Shown here piece by piece: positions 1-7,125 of a stretch of 32,622 nt of DNA. Position 1 is the stretch's first letter, and every line of letters begins with the position of its first letter. This DNA comes from JAOADN01 sp046155885. Lineage in GTDB: Bacteria > Pseudomonadota > Alphaproteobacteria > Rhodobacterales > Rhodobacteraceae. The notes beneath the pieces are model-generated. The model searched no databases. It worked only from the letters and a program-made list of their open reading frames with translations, and had not been told where the DNA came from. A program made the translations under genes and the position numbers. The stretch is from contig JBJXFU010000047.1 in assembly GCA_046155885.1 (NCBI GenBank), forward strand, positions 1-32,622, given 5' to 3'.

Positions 1-171
1 GGAGCTTTATCCGATCGAGAAGGCCTTCGCCAAGCGCAAGGCGCTCTTTCGCAAGGCGCGGAAGGAACCTTCGAGGGCCTCTGGCGCGCCATCGGCCGCC
101 CCTCCGAACGCTTCGCCCCCGCCGCATACGAAGACTGTCTCCCCGCCCGCGGATACGATCCGGTCCGGCAG
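1..171 (+). pseudogene. IS630-family transposase, 3' remnant with frameshift
   Basis: Reading from base 2 gives ELYPIEKAFAKRKALFRKARK, which matches the C-terminal part of IS630-type DDE transposases (canonical NPIE...FAKLKALLRKAAERT). The third catalytic acid would be the Glu of PIE (bases 17-19). At about base 65 the frame breaks: the expected continuation (TFEGLWRAIGR, then GYDPV) is in the other frame from base 67, consistent with loss of one base. The shifted frame then runs without a family-like end to a TGA at 355-357. The 5' part lies outside the window, so it is unclear whether the whole element is dead, but this end cannot make a normal protein. Family assignment is from motif recognition only. 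Confidence 0.7.
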
Positions 172-201
172 GATGCCGCTCCGATCGCTGCGGGATGGTG
201 C

Positions 202-231
202 GCTGAAGCGCGCCCTGAGGCTCGCTTCAGC
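202..231. repeat. Perfect 9-bp inverted repeat after the transposase remnant
   Basis: GCTGAAGCG (202-210) and CGCTTCAGC (223-231) form a perfect 9-bp stem with a 12-nt loop. It lies just past the homologous part of the IS630 remnant, so it may belong to the right end of that element or be a transcription stop. No T-run follows. Confidence 0.4.
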
Positions 232-357
232 ACGGGGGGCTTTCTGTCAGGCCGGCGGGAGGACCGCGAGGCGGGTGCCTATAGCAAGATGCCTCCCGAC
301 GTAACCGCCGCCCGAGACGCGGGGCGTCCCGGGTGGCAGGCGGCATTGTTGCGCTGA

Positions 358-617
358 TGGCAGGGTCGCGGGCCCCTGCCAATGGGACTGTGGGCGATTG
401 AGCGAGGTTTCATCCTGCTTACAGCTAGCCCGGAAAGGCGGCGGGAGCGAGCGGGGACGGGGCGTTCCAGAACGCGGCCGTCTTCCTGGCGGCAGGCGGC
501 GGAGCAGGGGTTACGAAGGCCGAGTGCGCGGCGGTGAGGCTAGGGGTGCGCTGAGGCGCACCTTTCGGCTTGCTGTCCATGATGAGACGCGGGCCGAATT
601 GATGGCTGACACCTCCC
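358..617. other. Gene-less stretch between IS remnant and metG
   Basis: I see no convincing gene here. Open frames on both strands have skewed Arg/Pro/Gly composition typical of high-GC shadows. No clear terminator is visible for metG, which ends at 618 on the minus strand. Confidence 0.5.
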
Positions 618-2336
618 CTACCCCCGCCCGCCCCCGAACCGCTTCCCCCATTCCTCCCGCTCCTCGTCGGCGATCTTGCGGAACATCACCTCGGGCGTGG
701 CGAAGCCGTGACCCGCCGGAAGCGCCGTCAGCGCCTCGGCCACCGACCCCGGCCATGACCGGTCATCGGTGCGCATCGCGGCGAGCATCGTGGCCGAGGC
801 GTCGGGGATGAAGGGCTCGCTAAGCACGGCGTAGAGGCGGATCAGGTTCAGGCCCAGCCTTGTCATCGCGGCGGCGCGGTCAGGGTCGGTCTTGTGGATG
901 GTCCAGGGGGCGGCGGATTGCAGGTATTCGTTGCCGGCGGCCCAGATGGCACGGAGCTCGGCGGCGGCCTTGCGCACCTCGATGGCGTCCATGTGACGTT
1001 CGTAGGCGCGGACGCGGTCCTCTAACTCCACGATCAGGGCCGCCGCGCGGTCCCCCGTCTCGCCGCCCGCGGGCACCTCTTCGCCGAACTTCGAGCGGCA
1101 GAACTTGGTGATGCGGCTGACGAAGTTGCCGAGCACGTCGGCGAGGTCCTTGTTCACGGACGTCTGGAAGTTCTCCCAGGTGAATTCGCTGTCGGAGGTC
1201 TCGGGGGCGTGGGAGAGGAGCCACCAGCGCCAGTAGTCGGCCGGCAGGATCGACAGCGCCTGGTCCATGAACACGCCCCGGCCCTGACTGGTGGAGAACT
1301 GGCCGCCGTCATAGTTGAGGTAGTTGAAGGACTTGAGGTAATCGACCAGCTTCCACGGCTCGCCCGAGCCCAGCAGGGTCGCGGGGAAGGAAAGCGTGTG
1401 GAAGGGCACGTTGTCCTTGCCCATGAACTGGTAGTAGGTCACGTCGCCCGCGCCCTTGTCGGTGCGCCACCAGCGTTCCCATTGCGAGGCGGGCAGGCCC
1501 TTCGCCTCGGCCCATTCGGCGGCGCAGGCGATGTATTCGATGGGCGCGTCGAACCAGACGTAGAAGACCTTGCCCTCCATCCCCGGCCAAGGCTCGGCGC
1601 CCTTCCTGACCGGGATGCCCCAGTGAAGGTCGCGGGTGATGCCGCGGTCCTGCAGGCCCTCGCCGTCGTTCAGCCATTTCTTCGCGATCGAGGTGGTGAG
1701 GATCGGCCAGTCGGTCTTCGAGTCGATCCAGGCCTCGAGCCGGTCCTTCAGCGCGCGCTGTTTGAGGTAGAGGTGCTTGGTCTGCCGCACCTCGAGGTTG
1801 GTGGAGCCCGAGATGGCGGACCGCGGGGCGATCAGGTCGGTGGGGTCGAGCTGCTTGGTGCAGTTCTCGCACTGGTCGCCGCGGGCGCGGGTATAGCCGC
1901 AGTTGGGGCAGGTGCCCTCGATGTAGCGGTCGGGCAGGAAGCGGTTGTCGTCGATCGAGAAGACCTGTTTCTCGGCGCGTTCCTCGATCCAGCCGTTCTG
2001 GTCGAGGACGCCCGCGAAGTGCTGGGTCAGGCGGTGGTTCTGGGGGCTGGAGGAGCGGCCGAAGTGGTCGAAGGAGAGGCGGAACCCGGCGGCGAGGCTG
2101 GACTGGACGGCATGCATGTCGGCGCAGTACTCGGCCACCGGCTGGCCGGCCTTGGCGGCGGCAAGCTCGGCCGGGGTGCCGTGTTCGTCGGTGGCGCAGA
2201 GGAACAGCACTTCGTGGCCGCGCGCACGGGCATAGCGGGCGAAGAGGTCGGCGGGCAGCTGCGAGCCCACGAGGTTGCCCAGGTGCTTGATCCCGTTGAT
2301 GTAAGGAATCGCCGAGGTGATGAGAATCCGGGCCAT
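618..2336 (-). CDS. metG: Methionyl-tRNA synthetase
   Basis: Charges tRNA-Met with methionine in the cytoplasm (class I aminoacyl-tRNA synthetase). The start MARILITSAIPYINGIKHLGN is chosen because it matches the family N-terminus; an ATG five codons upstream (2351) is also in frame. The HIGH-type signature is H18-L-G-N. A zinc knuckle is present as C143, C146, C156 and C159. The place of the KMSKS loop is occupied by QFSTS (346-350) within GGQFSTSQGRGVF, so both lysines of the textbook motif are missing. FSTS-type loops occur in a subgroup of MetG proteins as I recall, so this need not mean loss of function. The 572-residue protein has a normal catalytic core and helical anticodon-binding region but no C-terminal dimerisation domain. 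It is the last gene of the minus-strand block. Confidence 0.95.
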   Translation of the reverse strand: MARILITSAIPYINGIKHLGNLVGSQLPADLFARYARARGHEVLFLCATDEHGTPAELAAAKAGQPVAEYCADMHAVQSSLAAGFRLSFDHFGRSSSPQNHRLTQHFAGVLDQNGWIEERAEKQVFSIDDNRFLPDRYIEGTCPNCGYTRARGDQCENCTKQLDPTDLIAPRSAISGSTNLEVRQTKHLYLKQRALKDRLEAWIDSKTDWPILTTSIAKKWLNDGEGLQDRGITRDLHWGIPVRKGAEPWPGMEGKVFYVWFDAPIEYIACAAEWAEAKGLPASQWERWWRTDKGAGDVTYYQFMGKDNVPFHTLSFPATLLGSGEPWKLVDYLKSFNYLNYDGGQFSTSQGRGVFMDQALSILPADYWRWWLLSHAPETSDSEFTWENFQTSVNKDLADVLGNFVSRITKFCRSKFGEEVPAGGETGDRAAALIVELEDRVRAYERHMDAIEVRKAAAELRAIWAAGNEYLQSAAPWTIHKTDPDRAAAMTRLGLNLIRLYAVLSEPFIPDASATMLAAMRTDDRSWPGSVAEALTALPAGHGFATPEVMFRKIADEEREEWGKRFGGGRG

Positions 2337-2411
2337 GCGCGTTCCTGCCAAGGTCGGCGAGCGGTTTAGCGGGAAGGGGGGCGGAGGGCCAGAGGGTTGG
2401 GGGCCGGGGCG

Positions 2412-3665
2412 CTACCGCCGGCGGACAATCCCGAGGAGGCGCCCGGTCAGGAACGAGGTGCGGGGGGTGTAGACGTAGTCGGTGCGTTCCCTCGGTGTCG
2501 GGCGGGCGCGCATCCGTATGAGGCCGAAGACGAAGAGCGCGACATGCGAGGCGGCGATGAAGAGGAACATCGAAGCCGGGCCGAAGCCGTCGATGAGCAG
2601 CGCGGCGACAAGCGGCGCGGCGATGGCGCCCACCGCATAGAGGAACATCAGCGCGGCGGACAGCTCGACGCGTTCGTCGTCAGAGGCGAAGTCGTGGGCG
2701 TGGGCGGCCGAGATCGAATAGATCGGGAAGGTGGCGATGCCGAAAAGCGCCGCGCCGGCGTAGATGGCAGTTTCGCCGAAATGGCCGAGGCCGATTACGG
2801 CGAGGCAGGCGAGGGTGCCGAAGACCGAGATGCCGGCCAGCACGTGGCGGCGGTCGTAGCGGTCGGCGAGCCAGCCGAAGGGGAACTGCGACAGCGCCCC
2901 GCCAACGACGTAGACGGCGAGGAAGACGGCGATCTGGTCCTGCCGGAGGCCGACCTGAAGGCCGTAGAGAGGACCGACCATGCGGTAGGCCGAACCGGTG
3001 ATGCCCGACACCACCACGCCCACGGCGGCAAGCGGCGAGCGGTCCCAGGCCAGGCGGGGCCGCAGGCGCGGGGCTTCCGGCGTTGCAGGCTGTTCGGCGC
3101 GCGAGACGGTGACGGGAAGGAGCGCAGCGCAGCAGGCGATGGCGAGGAGGTTGTAGGAGAAGTAGGCGGCCGGGGCGAGCACCCCGATGACCAGTTGCGC
3201 TGCAAGGTTGCCGCAGACATCCACGAACCGGTAGACGCCCATCGCGCGGCCGCGCGTTTGGTTCGTCACCTTCGCCTGGAGCCAGGCCTCGAGCACCGTG
3301 TAGGTGCCTGCCACGCAGAGGCCCGACAGCATCCTGAGAAGTGCCCAGGCGATCGGGTCGACGATCATCATGTGGGCGATGATGCCGATGGTGCCCGCGG
3401 CGGTGAAGGCGGCGAAGGCGCGGGAATGGCCGACATCGCCCATCAGCCGCGGCGCCCACCAGCAGCCGACGAAGAAGCCGGTGAAATGCGCCGAGCCGAG
3501 AAGGCCGATCTGGGATGCCGAGAAGCCGAGGCTCGACCCCGAGATGGCGTCGAGCGGCACCACGCCGCCGGTCCCGAGCTGCAGAAGGATGACCGACAGG
3601 AAGATGGCGGTGAAGGACAGAAGGACGCGCATGGCCGCCGGAAGGATCCCCGTTCGGCCCAGCAT
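2412..3665 (-). CDS. MFS transporter, YcaD-like
   Basis: A 417-residue major facilitator superfamily membrane protein; the hydrophobicity pattern fits 12 transmembrane helices. The loop motif between helices 2 and 3 is weak, but FGWLADRYDRRHVL after the seventh or eighth helix is the repeated MFS loop motif (GxxxDRxxRR). The overall pattern, with VLEAWLQAKVTNQTRGRAMGVY in the middle, resembles YcaD-type transporters of alphaproteobacteria. The substrate cannot be told from sequence. The start is uncertain: the first ATG is at 3665, but a second in-frame ATG at 3632 (MRVLLSFTAIF) begins directly at the first helix; neither has a strong ribosome-binding site. It lies between the yceI-like gene and metG, all on the minus strand. 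Confidence 0.85.
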   Translation of the reverse strand: MLGRTGILPAAMRVLLSFTAIFLSVILLQLGTGGVVPLDAISGSSLGFSASQIGLLGSAHFTGFFVGCWWAPRLMGDVGHSRAFAAFTAAGTIGIIAHMMIVDPIAWALLRMLSGLCVAGTYTVLEAWLQAKVTNQTRGRAMGVYRFVDVCGNLAAQLVIGVLAPAAYFSYNLLAIACCAALLPVTVSRAEQPATPEAPRLRPRLAWDRSPLAAVGVVVSGITGSAYRMVGPLYGLQVGLRQDQIAVFLAVYVVGGALSQFPFGWLADRYDRRHVLAGISVFGTLACLAVIGLGHFGETAIYAGAALFGIATFPIYSISAAHAHDFASDDERVELSAALMFLYAVGAIAAPLVAALLIDGFGPASMFLFIAASHVALFVFGLIRMRARPTPRERTDYVYTPRTSFLTGRLLGIVRRR

Positions 3666-3754
3666 GCGCCGGACGGGGCGGGCCCGCCGCGCCGCAATGC
3701 GACCGCTGGCGGGGGATCGGTGTCGCTATCGGTCCGGCGGCGGGGAAAGCCGCG

Positions 3755-4423
3755 TCACGGCTTCACGATCCGGGCGAGGATTTTCAGGCGCACCTGATCG
3801 CCCACCATGTCGGGGAAGCCGCCGGCGCCGTAGGCGGCGCGGCTGACCGCCCCGGTGAGAAGGATCGAAAGGCGTGTCAGGTCGCCTTCGGCGCTGCCCT
3901 TCTGGCGGTAGATCATCGCCTGCAGGATGACGGGCCTGGTGACATCGCGGATGGTGAGGTTGCCTTCGATTTCTGCGCCGTCGCCTTTGGCGCTGACCTT
4001 CGTGCTGGTGAAGCGCAGCGTCGGGAAGGCATCGACGGAGAGCACTTTCGGTCCGAGCATCGCACCGGTTGCCAGCGGGTTCGAGGTTGTGGCGTCGGTG
4101 GCGTCGATTGTGACGTCGACCCGGCTGTTGGCGACCCGGGCGAAGTCGATCGCCAGGTCGGCCGCAGCGATGGGCATCCTGCCGGTGATACGGATGCCCG
4201 CGTCGCCGTAATCGGTCTCGAAGGCGACGACTGAGGTGGCGGCCTGCAGCTCGTAGGCGACGGGCGCGGCGGCGGCTGGAACGGCGACGGAGGTTGTCGT
4301 GAGGGCCAGGGTCAGAGCGAGGGCCACGGCGCGGGCGGCGAAGGTCCGCCGTGGCGGGATGGCGGGCTTCGGCTTCCGGACGGGTCCGGCGGTGGCCGCG
4401 TGGGTCGTCGGGTCGGGGCGCAT
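3755..4423 (-). CDS. YceI-family exported lipid-binding protein
   Basis: A 222-residue protein. The start at 4423 is supported by a GGAAGG ribosome-binding site 8 nt upstream; the open frame continues further 5' but that part is a low-complexity shadow. An N-terminal positively charged stretch (about 1-28) is followed by a hydrophobic segment, ARAVALALTLALTTTSVAVP, and an Ala-rich cleavage region, so it should be exported to the periplasm. The mature part has the YceI lipocalin-like features: FARVANSRVDVTIDA, FPTLRFTSTKV, GNLTIRDVTRPVILQ and, at the C-terminus, VRLKILARIVKP. YceI proteins bind isoprenoid or other long lipids. The n-region is longer than usual (about 28 residues). It may be co-transcribed with the downstream MFS gene (90-bp gap). 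Confidence 0.85.
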   Translation of the reverse strand: MRPDPTTHAATAGPVRKPKPAIPPRRTFAARAVALALTLALTTTSVAVPAAAAPVAYELQAATSVVAFETDYGDAGIRITGRMPIAAADLAIDFARVANSRVDVTIDATDATTSNPLATGAMLGPKVLSVDAFPTLRFTSTKVSAKGDGAEIEGNLTIRDVTRPVILQAMIYRQKGSAEGDLTRLSILLTGAVSRAAYGAGGFPDMVGDQVRLKILARIVKP

Positions 4424-4485
4424 CGGCAGGCCTTCCGTGAAGGGGCTGGGGGGCGAGGGCGGCGGGCGTGTGTAAGCGGCTGGGT

Positions 4486-5217
4486 TCAGCGCGCCTCTGT
4501 GAAGGTAACGGCGGGGGCGGCCGGGTCCATCCCTTCCCCGCCGCCGGATCGCGCAAGCGTGAACGCGGCCTGCCCGCCGGAGATCCGCGCCGCGAGTTCC
4601 CAGCCGGCAGGCGCCCGGTCGCGCGCCCGGAGAAGCGAGAGCGCCCAGCGCGTCTCGCCCGGCCGGTGGCGGGGCGCCATGTGCCAGCGCGTCTCGGCGC
4701 CGGCCGCGCCGCCTTCGCCCGGGGTGAGGAGCAGCCCGAGCGGGGCCGCGCCGCCCGCCCCCGCTTCGCCCCCCGTTTCGCCCCCCGTTTCGCCCCCCGT
4801 TTCGCCCCCTGTTTCGCCCCCTGTTTCGGCGGCGAGTTGCAGGCGGCGGACGGGGGTGAGGCCGGGCGGCTCGGCGAGATCGGCGACGACGAGGGCGGCG
4901 GCGCCGGAGCGCAGTGCCTCTTCGGCCGACCACAAGAGGTCCTCGGGGCGGTGCAGGGTGACGAAGACCAGCCGCCCCGGATCGAGGAAGGGACGGACGC
5001 CTTCGGGGTTGAGCGCTTCGGCGAGGTGGGCGAGGCGGAGCCAGAGGACCGGCCCGCGCGCCGCCCCGGCGGCGATAAGCGCGAAGGTCCGGCGCGAGGG
5101 GCCCGCAGCTTCGTGCACCCGGGCGCGGGCAAGGGTCAGGCCGCCGGGCAGCGCCAGGGCGGCACGGGCACGGCGGTGCCCAGGCGGCAGAAGGCTGGCG
5201 AGGGGGTGAGTCGGCAT
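4486..5217 (-). CDS. imuA: ImuA-like SOS mutagenesis protein
   Basis: A 243-residue protein resembling the ImuA proteins of Rhodobacterales: RVHEAAGPSRRTFAL (33-47), GPVLWL (55-60), RPEDLLWSAEEALRSGAAALVVADL (90-114), TPVRRLQLAAE (121-131), and later PLGLLLTPGE and TRWHM. ImuA is a RecA-fold relative that, with ImuB and DnaE2, carries out error-prone translesion synthesis after DNA damage. No Walker A motif is visible, as I recall for alphaproteobacterial ImuA. A tandem ETGG repeat (131-150) sits just after the RRLQLAAE helix. The promoter carries a LexA box (see 5227-5255), which independently supports an SOS role. No imuB or dnaE2 lies next to it, which is unusual because the three genes normally form a cassette. 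No Shine-Dalgarno sequence is seen; the mRNA may be nearly leaderless. Confidence 0.75.
   Translation of the reverse strand: MPTHPLASLLPPGHRRARAALALPGGLTLARARVHEAAGPSRRTFALIAAGAARGPVLWLRLAHLAEALNPEGVRPFLDPGRLVFVTLHRPEDLLWSAEEALRSGAAALVVADLAEPPGLTPVRRLQLAAETGGETGGETGGETGGETGGEAGAGGAAPLGLLLTPGEGGAAGAETRWHMAPRHRPGETRWALSLLRARDRAPAGWELAARISGGQAAFTLARSGGGEGMDPAAPAVTFTEAR
4768..4827. repeat. 12-bp tandem repeat inside imuA-like gene
   Basis: Five consecutive 12-bp units of the type TTCGCCCCCCGT (plus strand); the first three are identical and the last two have CCCCCTGT. On the coding strand each unit gives Glu-Thr-Gly-Gly in frame. Since 12 is a multiple of 3, gain or loss of units keeps the frame. 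Confidence 0.95.
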
Positions 5218-5226
5218 GGGGGCGGA

Positions 5227-5255
5227 AGGGTAGAATGTTCTTCTTATGTTCTCAA
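5227..5255 (-). promoter_or_regulatory. Promoter with LexA box for imuA-like gene
   Basis: On the minus strand TTGAGA (5255-5250) and TACCCT (5232-5227) are spaced by 17 nt and fit a sigma-70 promoter. The spacer contains GAAC-N7-GAAC (5251-5237), which on the plus strand reads GTTC-N7-GTTC, the direct-repeat LexA operator known from alphaproteobacteria such as Rhodobacter sphaeroides. Repressor binding there would block RNA polymerase. The predicted transcription start falls only about 3 nt before the ATG. Confidence 0.7.
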
Positions 5256-5368
5256 GTCCGGGACGCAGGTCCGGCGGTTGCGGTCGCCCAGCCCGGCCGC
5301 CTGACCATTGCGCGTCCGGCCGAACCCGATAGGGTCCGCGCCGCGCCCTTCAGTCACCGGAGCCCCAG

Positions 5369-6421
5369 ATGAAGCGACTGACCCTCGGCCCCCGGGGCAC
5401 CTCCCCGGGCCCCGCCGTATCCGCGCTCTGCCTCGGCACCATGACCTGGGGCAACCAGACGCCCGAGGCCGAGGCGCATGCACAGATCGACCTTGCGGCG
5501 GAGCGGGGCGTGAATTTCATGGACACCGCCGAGATGTACCCGGTCAACCCGGTCCGGGCCGAGACGGTGGGCAATACCGAGCGGATCATCGGCAACTGGA
5601 TCGGCAAGGGCGGACGGCGCGACGACTGGGTGATCGCGACGAAGATCGCCGGCGAGGGGGGCCTTGCCCGGGGCGGCGGACCGATCACCGGCGCGAGCCT
5701 CGCCGAGGCGCTCAATGCCTCGCTGGGGCGGCTCAGGACCGGACATGTGGACCTTTACCAGCTGCACTGGCCGAACCGGGGGAGTTACCACTTCCGCAAG
5801 TGGTGGACCTACGGGCCCCAAGGGCAGGACCGGGAGGCGATCCTTGCGAACATGGAGGATTGCCTGTCCGGCATCGGGCGGCTGATCGCGGCGGGAAAGA
5901 TGCGCGCCTGGGGGCTTTCCAACGAAAGCGCCTGGGGGATGGCACAGTGGCTGCGGCTGGCCGACGCGATGGGGGTGCCGCGGCCGGTGTCGATCCAGAA
6001 CGAATACTCGCTGCTTTGCCGGATGTACGACGGCGACCTGGCGGAGCTGGGGCATAACGAGGCGGTGACGCTCCTGGCCTTCTCGCCGCTCGCCGCAGGG
6101 CTGCTGACGGGGAAGTACGGCCCCGACCTCACCCCGCCCGGGTCGCGCCGGGTGCTGAACCCCGACCTTTCGGGGCGCTGCACGCCGCGGGTCTGGGCGG
6201 CGGTCGCGGCATATGAGGCGGTAGCGAAGGCGCAGGGGCTGAGCCTGCCGCAGATGGCCATAGCCTGGGTGCTGACGCGGCCCTTCCCGGCGCTGCCGAT
6301 CATCGGGGCGACGACGCCGGGGCAGCTGAAGGTGGCGCTGGGCGCGGCGGACGTCGTGCTTTCGCCGGAGGTGCTGGCCATGATCGGCGCGGCGCACCGG
6401 GCGCATCCGATGCCGTATTGA
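5369..6421 (+). CDS. Aldo/keto reductase, Tas-like
   Basis: A 350-residue NADPH-dependent aldo/keto reductase with a TIM-barrel fold. The catalytic tetrad is visible as D52, Y57 (in DTAEMY), K92 (in ATKIAG) and H133 (in YQLHWP). The N-terminus (SALCLGTMTWGNQTPEAEAHAQID) and ETVGNTERIIGNWI match the Tas subgroup of Escherichia coli. The C-terminal cofactor-binding part includes LPIIGATTPGQLKVAL. The natural substrate is unknown. A GGAG ribosome-binding site precedes the ATG. It diverges from the imuA-like gene and converges on pabC. Confidence 0.92.
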   Translation: MKRLTLGPRGTSPGPAVSALCLGTMTWGNQTPEAEAHAQIDLAAERGVNFMDTAEMYPVNPVRAETVGNTERIIGNWIGKGGRRDDWVIATKIAGEGGLARGGGPITGASLAEALNASLGRLRTGHVDLYQLHWPNRGSYHFRKWWTYGPQGQDREAILANMEDCLSGIGRLIAAGKMRAWGLSNESAWGMAQWLRLADAMGVPRPVSIQNEYSLLCRMYDGDLAELGHNEAVTLLAFSPLAAGLLTGKYGPDLTPPGSRRVLNPDLSGRCTPRVWAAVAAYEAVAKAQGLSLPQMAIAWVLTRPFPALPIIGATTPGQLKVALGAADVVLSPEVLAMIGAAHRAHPMPY

Positions 6422-6427
6422 GGAAAA

Positions 6428-6487
6428 GAGGGGGCTCTGCCCCCTTCCCCTGGCGGGGACTCCCCCGGGATACTTTCGGACCGAAAA
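6428..6487. terminator. Convergent terminator and intergenic repeat-like sequence
   Basis: GGGGGC (6430-6435), loop TCT, GCCCCC (6439-6444) forms a compact stem right after the reductase stop codon. It is followed by a CCCCGGGA-type block and the palindrome TTTCGG-A-CCGAAA (6474-6486). I recall very similar stretches between genes across Rhodobacterales genomes, so this is probably a family-wide dispersed repeat acting as a stop for both converging genes. The repeat identity is from memory. Confidence 0.6.
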
Positions 6488-6498
6488 TGCGGCGGGGG

Positions 6499-7125
6499 TC
6501 AGGCGAGGCGGGCGGGGATAAGGCCGCGGAGCGCGTTGCCCGCACAGAGGCGGACGCGGGGCAAGGCGGTTTCGGTCAGCACGGCTTCGCGGCAGCGGCC
6601 CGAGGCGATCAGTTCGGCGCGCAGCACCCCGGGCAGGCAGCCGCAGGAAAGCGGCGGGGTCATCAGGCCGTGACCGTCGTCGAAGAAGACGTTGGCGATG
6701 GTGCCTTCGCAGACTTCGCCGCGTTCATTGAGGAAGATCGCCTCGTCGGCGCCCGCGGGGAGTGCGGCGCGGGTGCGGTCGTAGAGGGCGCGGCGGGTGG
6801 TCTTGTGGGCGAGGAAGGGGTCGGCGGAGGACAGTCGGTCGGGGGCGAGGGAAAGCCGCCATACCGGGACGGCCGGGGGCAGAGGGGCGGCAGTCGCCTC
6901 GGTGTCGCCCGGCTGGCCGAGGGTGAGGCGGATGCGGGCGGGCGCGCCGGGGGGCGCGACGGCGGTCAGCGCGGCCTGCACCGCGCGGGGGTCATGGAGG
7001 AAGCCGAGCGCGCGGGCGCTGCGGGCGAGCCGTGCCATGTGGAGCGACAGCCGCGGGAAGGCCGCGCCGTCCCAAAGCATGGTCTCGATCAGCCTTGTGC
7101 CGGGCGGGCAAAGCGGGCTTTCCAC
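6499..7125 (-). CDS. pabC: Aminodeoxychorismate lyase (class IV aminotransferase fold)
   Basis: A 208-residue PLP-dependent fold-type IV enzyme. It probably converts 4-amino-4-deoxychorismate to 4-aminobenzoate and pyruvate in folate synthesis. The PLP lysine is K108 in AHKTTRRALYD; NERGEVCEGTIANVFF is the family glutamate region, and PLSCGCLPGVLRAEL matches the class IV C-terminal signature. The start at 7125 overlaps the end of pabB by 37 bp, which fits translational coupling and the usual MESP...RLIET N-terminus of relatives. At 208 residues it is shorter than E. coli PabC, as is common in this group. The gene partner (pabB) makes the lyase role more likely than amino-acid transamination. 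Confidence 0.85.
   Translation of the reverse strand: MESPLCPPGTRLIETMLWDGAAFPRLSLHMARLARSARALGFLHDPRAVQAALTAVAPPGAPARIRLTLGQPGDTEATAAPLPPAVPVWRLSLAPDRLSSADPFLAHKTTRRALYDRTRAALPAGADEAIFLNERGEVCEGTIANVFFDDGHGLMTPPLSCGCLPGVLRAELIASGRCREAVLTETALPRVRLCAGNALRGLIPARLA

Noticed and set aside
398..811. Open frame on the plus strand over the metG 3' end
   Set aside because: Arg/Pro-rich composition and overlap with metG on the other strand; a high-GC shadow.
1209..2369. Long open frame antisense to metG
   Set aside because: Lies wholly on the complement of conserved metG coding sequence and shows no family motif.
2397..3797. 466-codon open frame antisense to the MFS gene
   Set aside because: Highly charged, repetitive shadow; the minus strand encodes a well-formed transporter.
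4748..4830. CRISPR-like or other array at the GC-rich repeats
   Set aside because: Units are 12 bp with no spacers and keep a reading frame; a coding tandem repeat.
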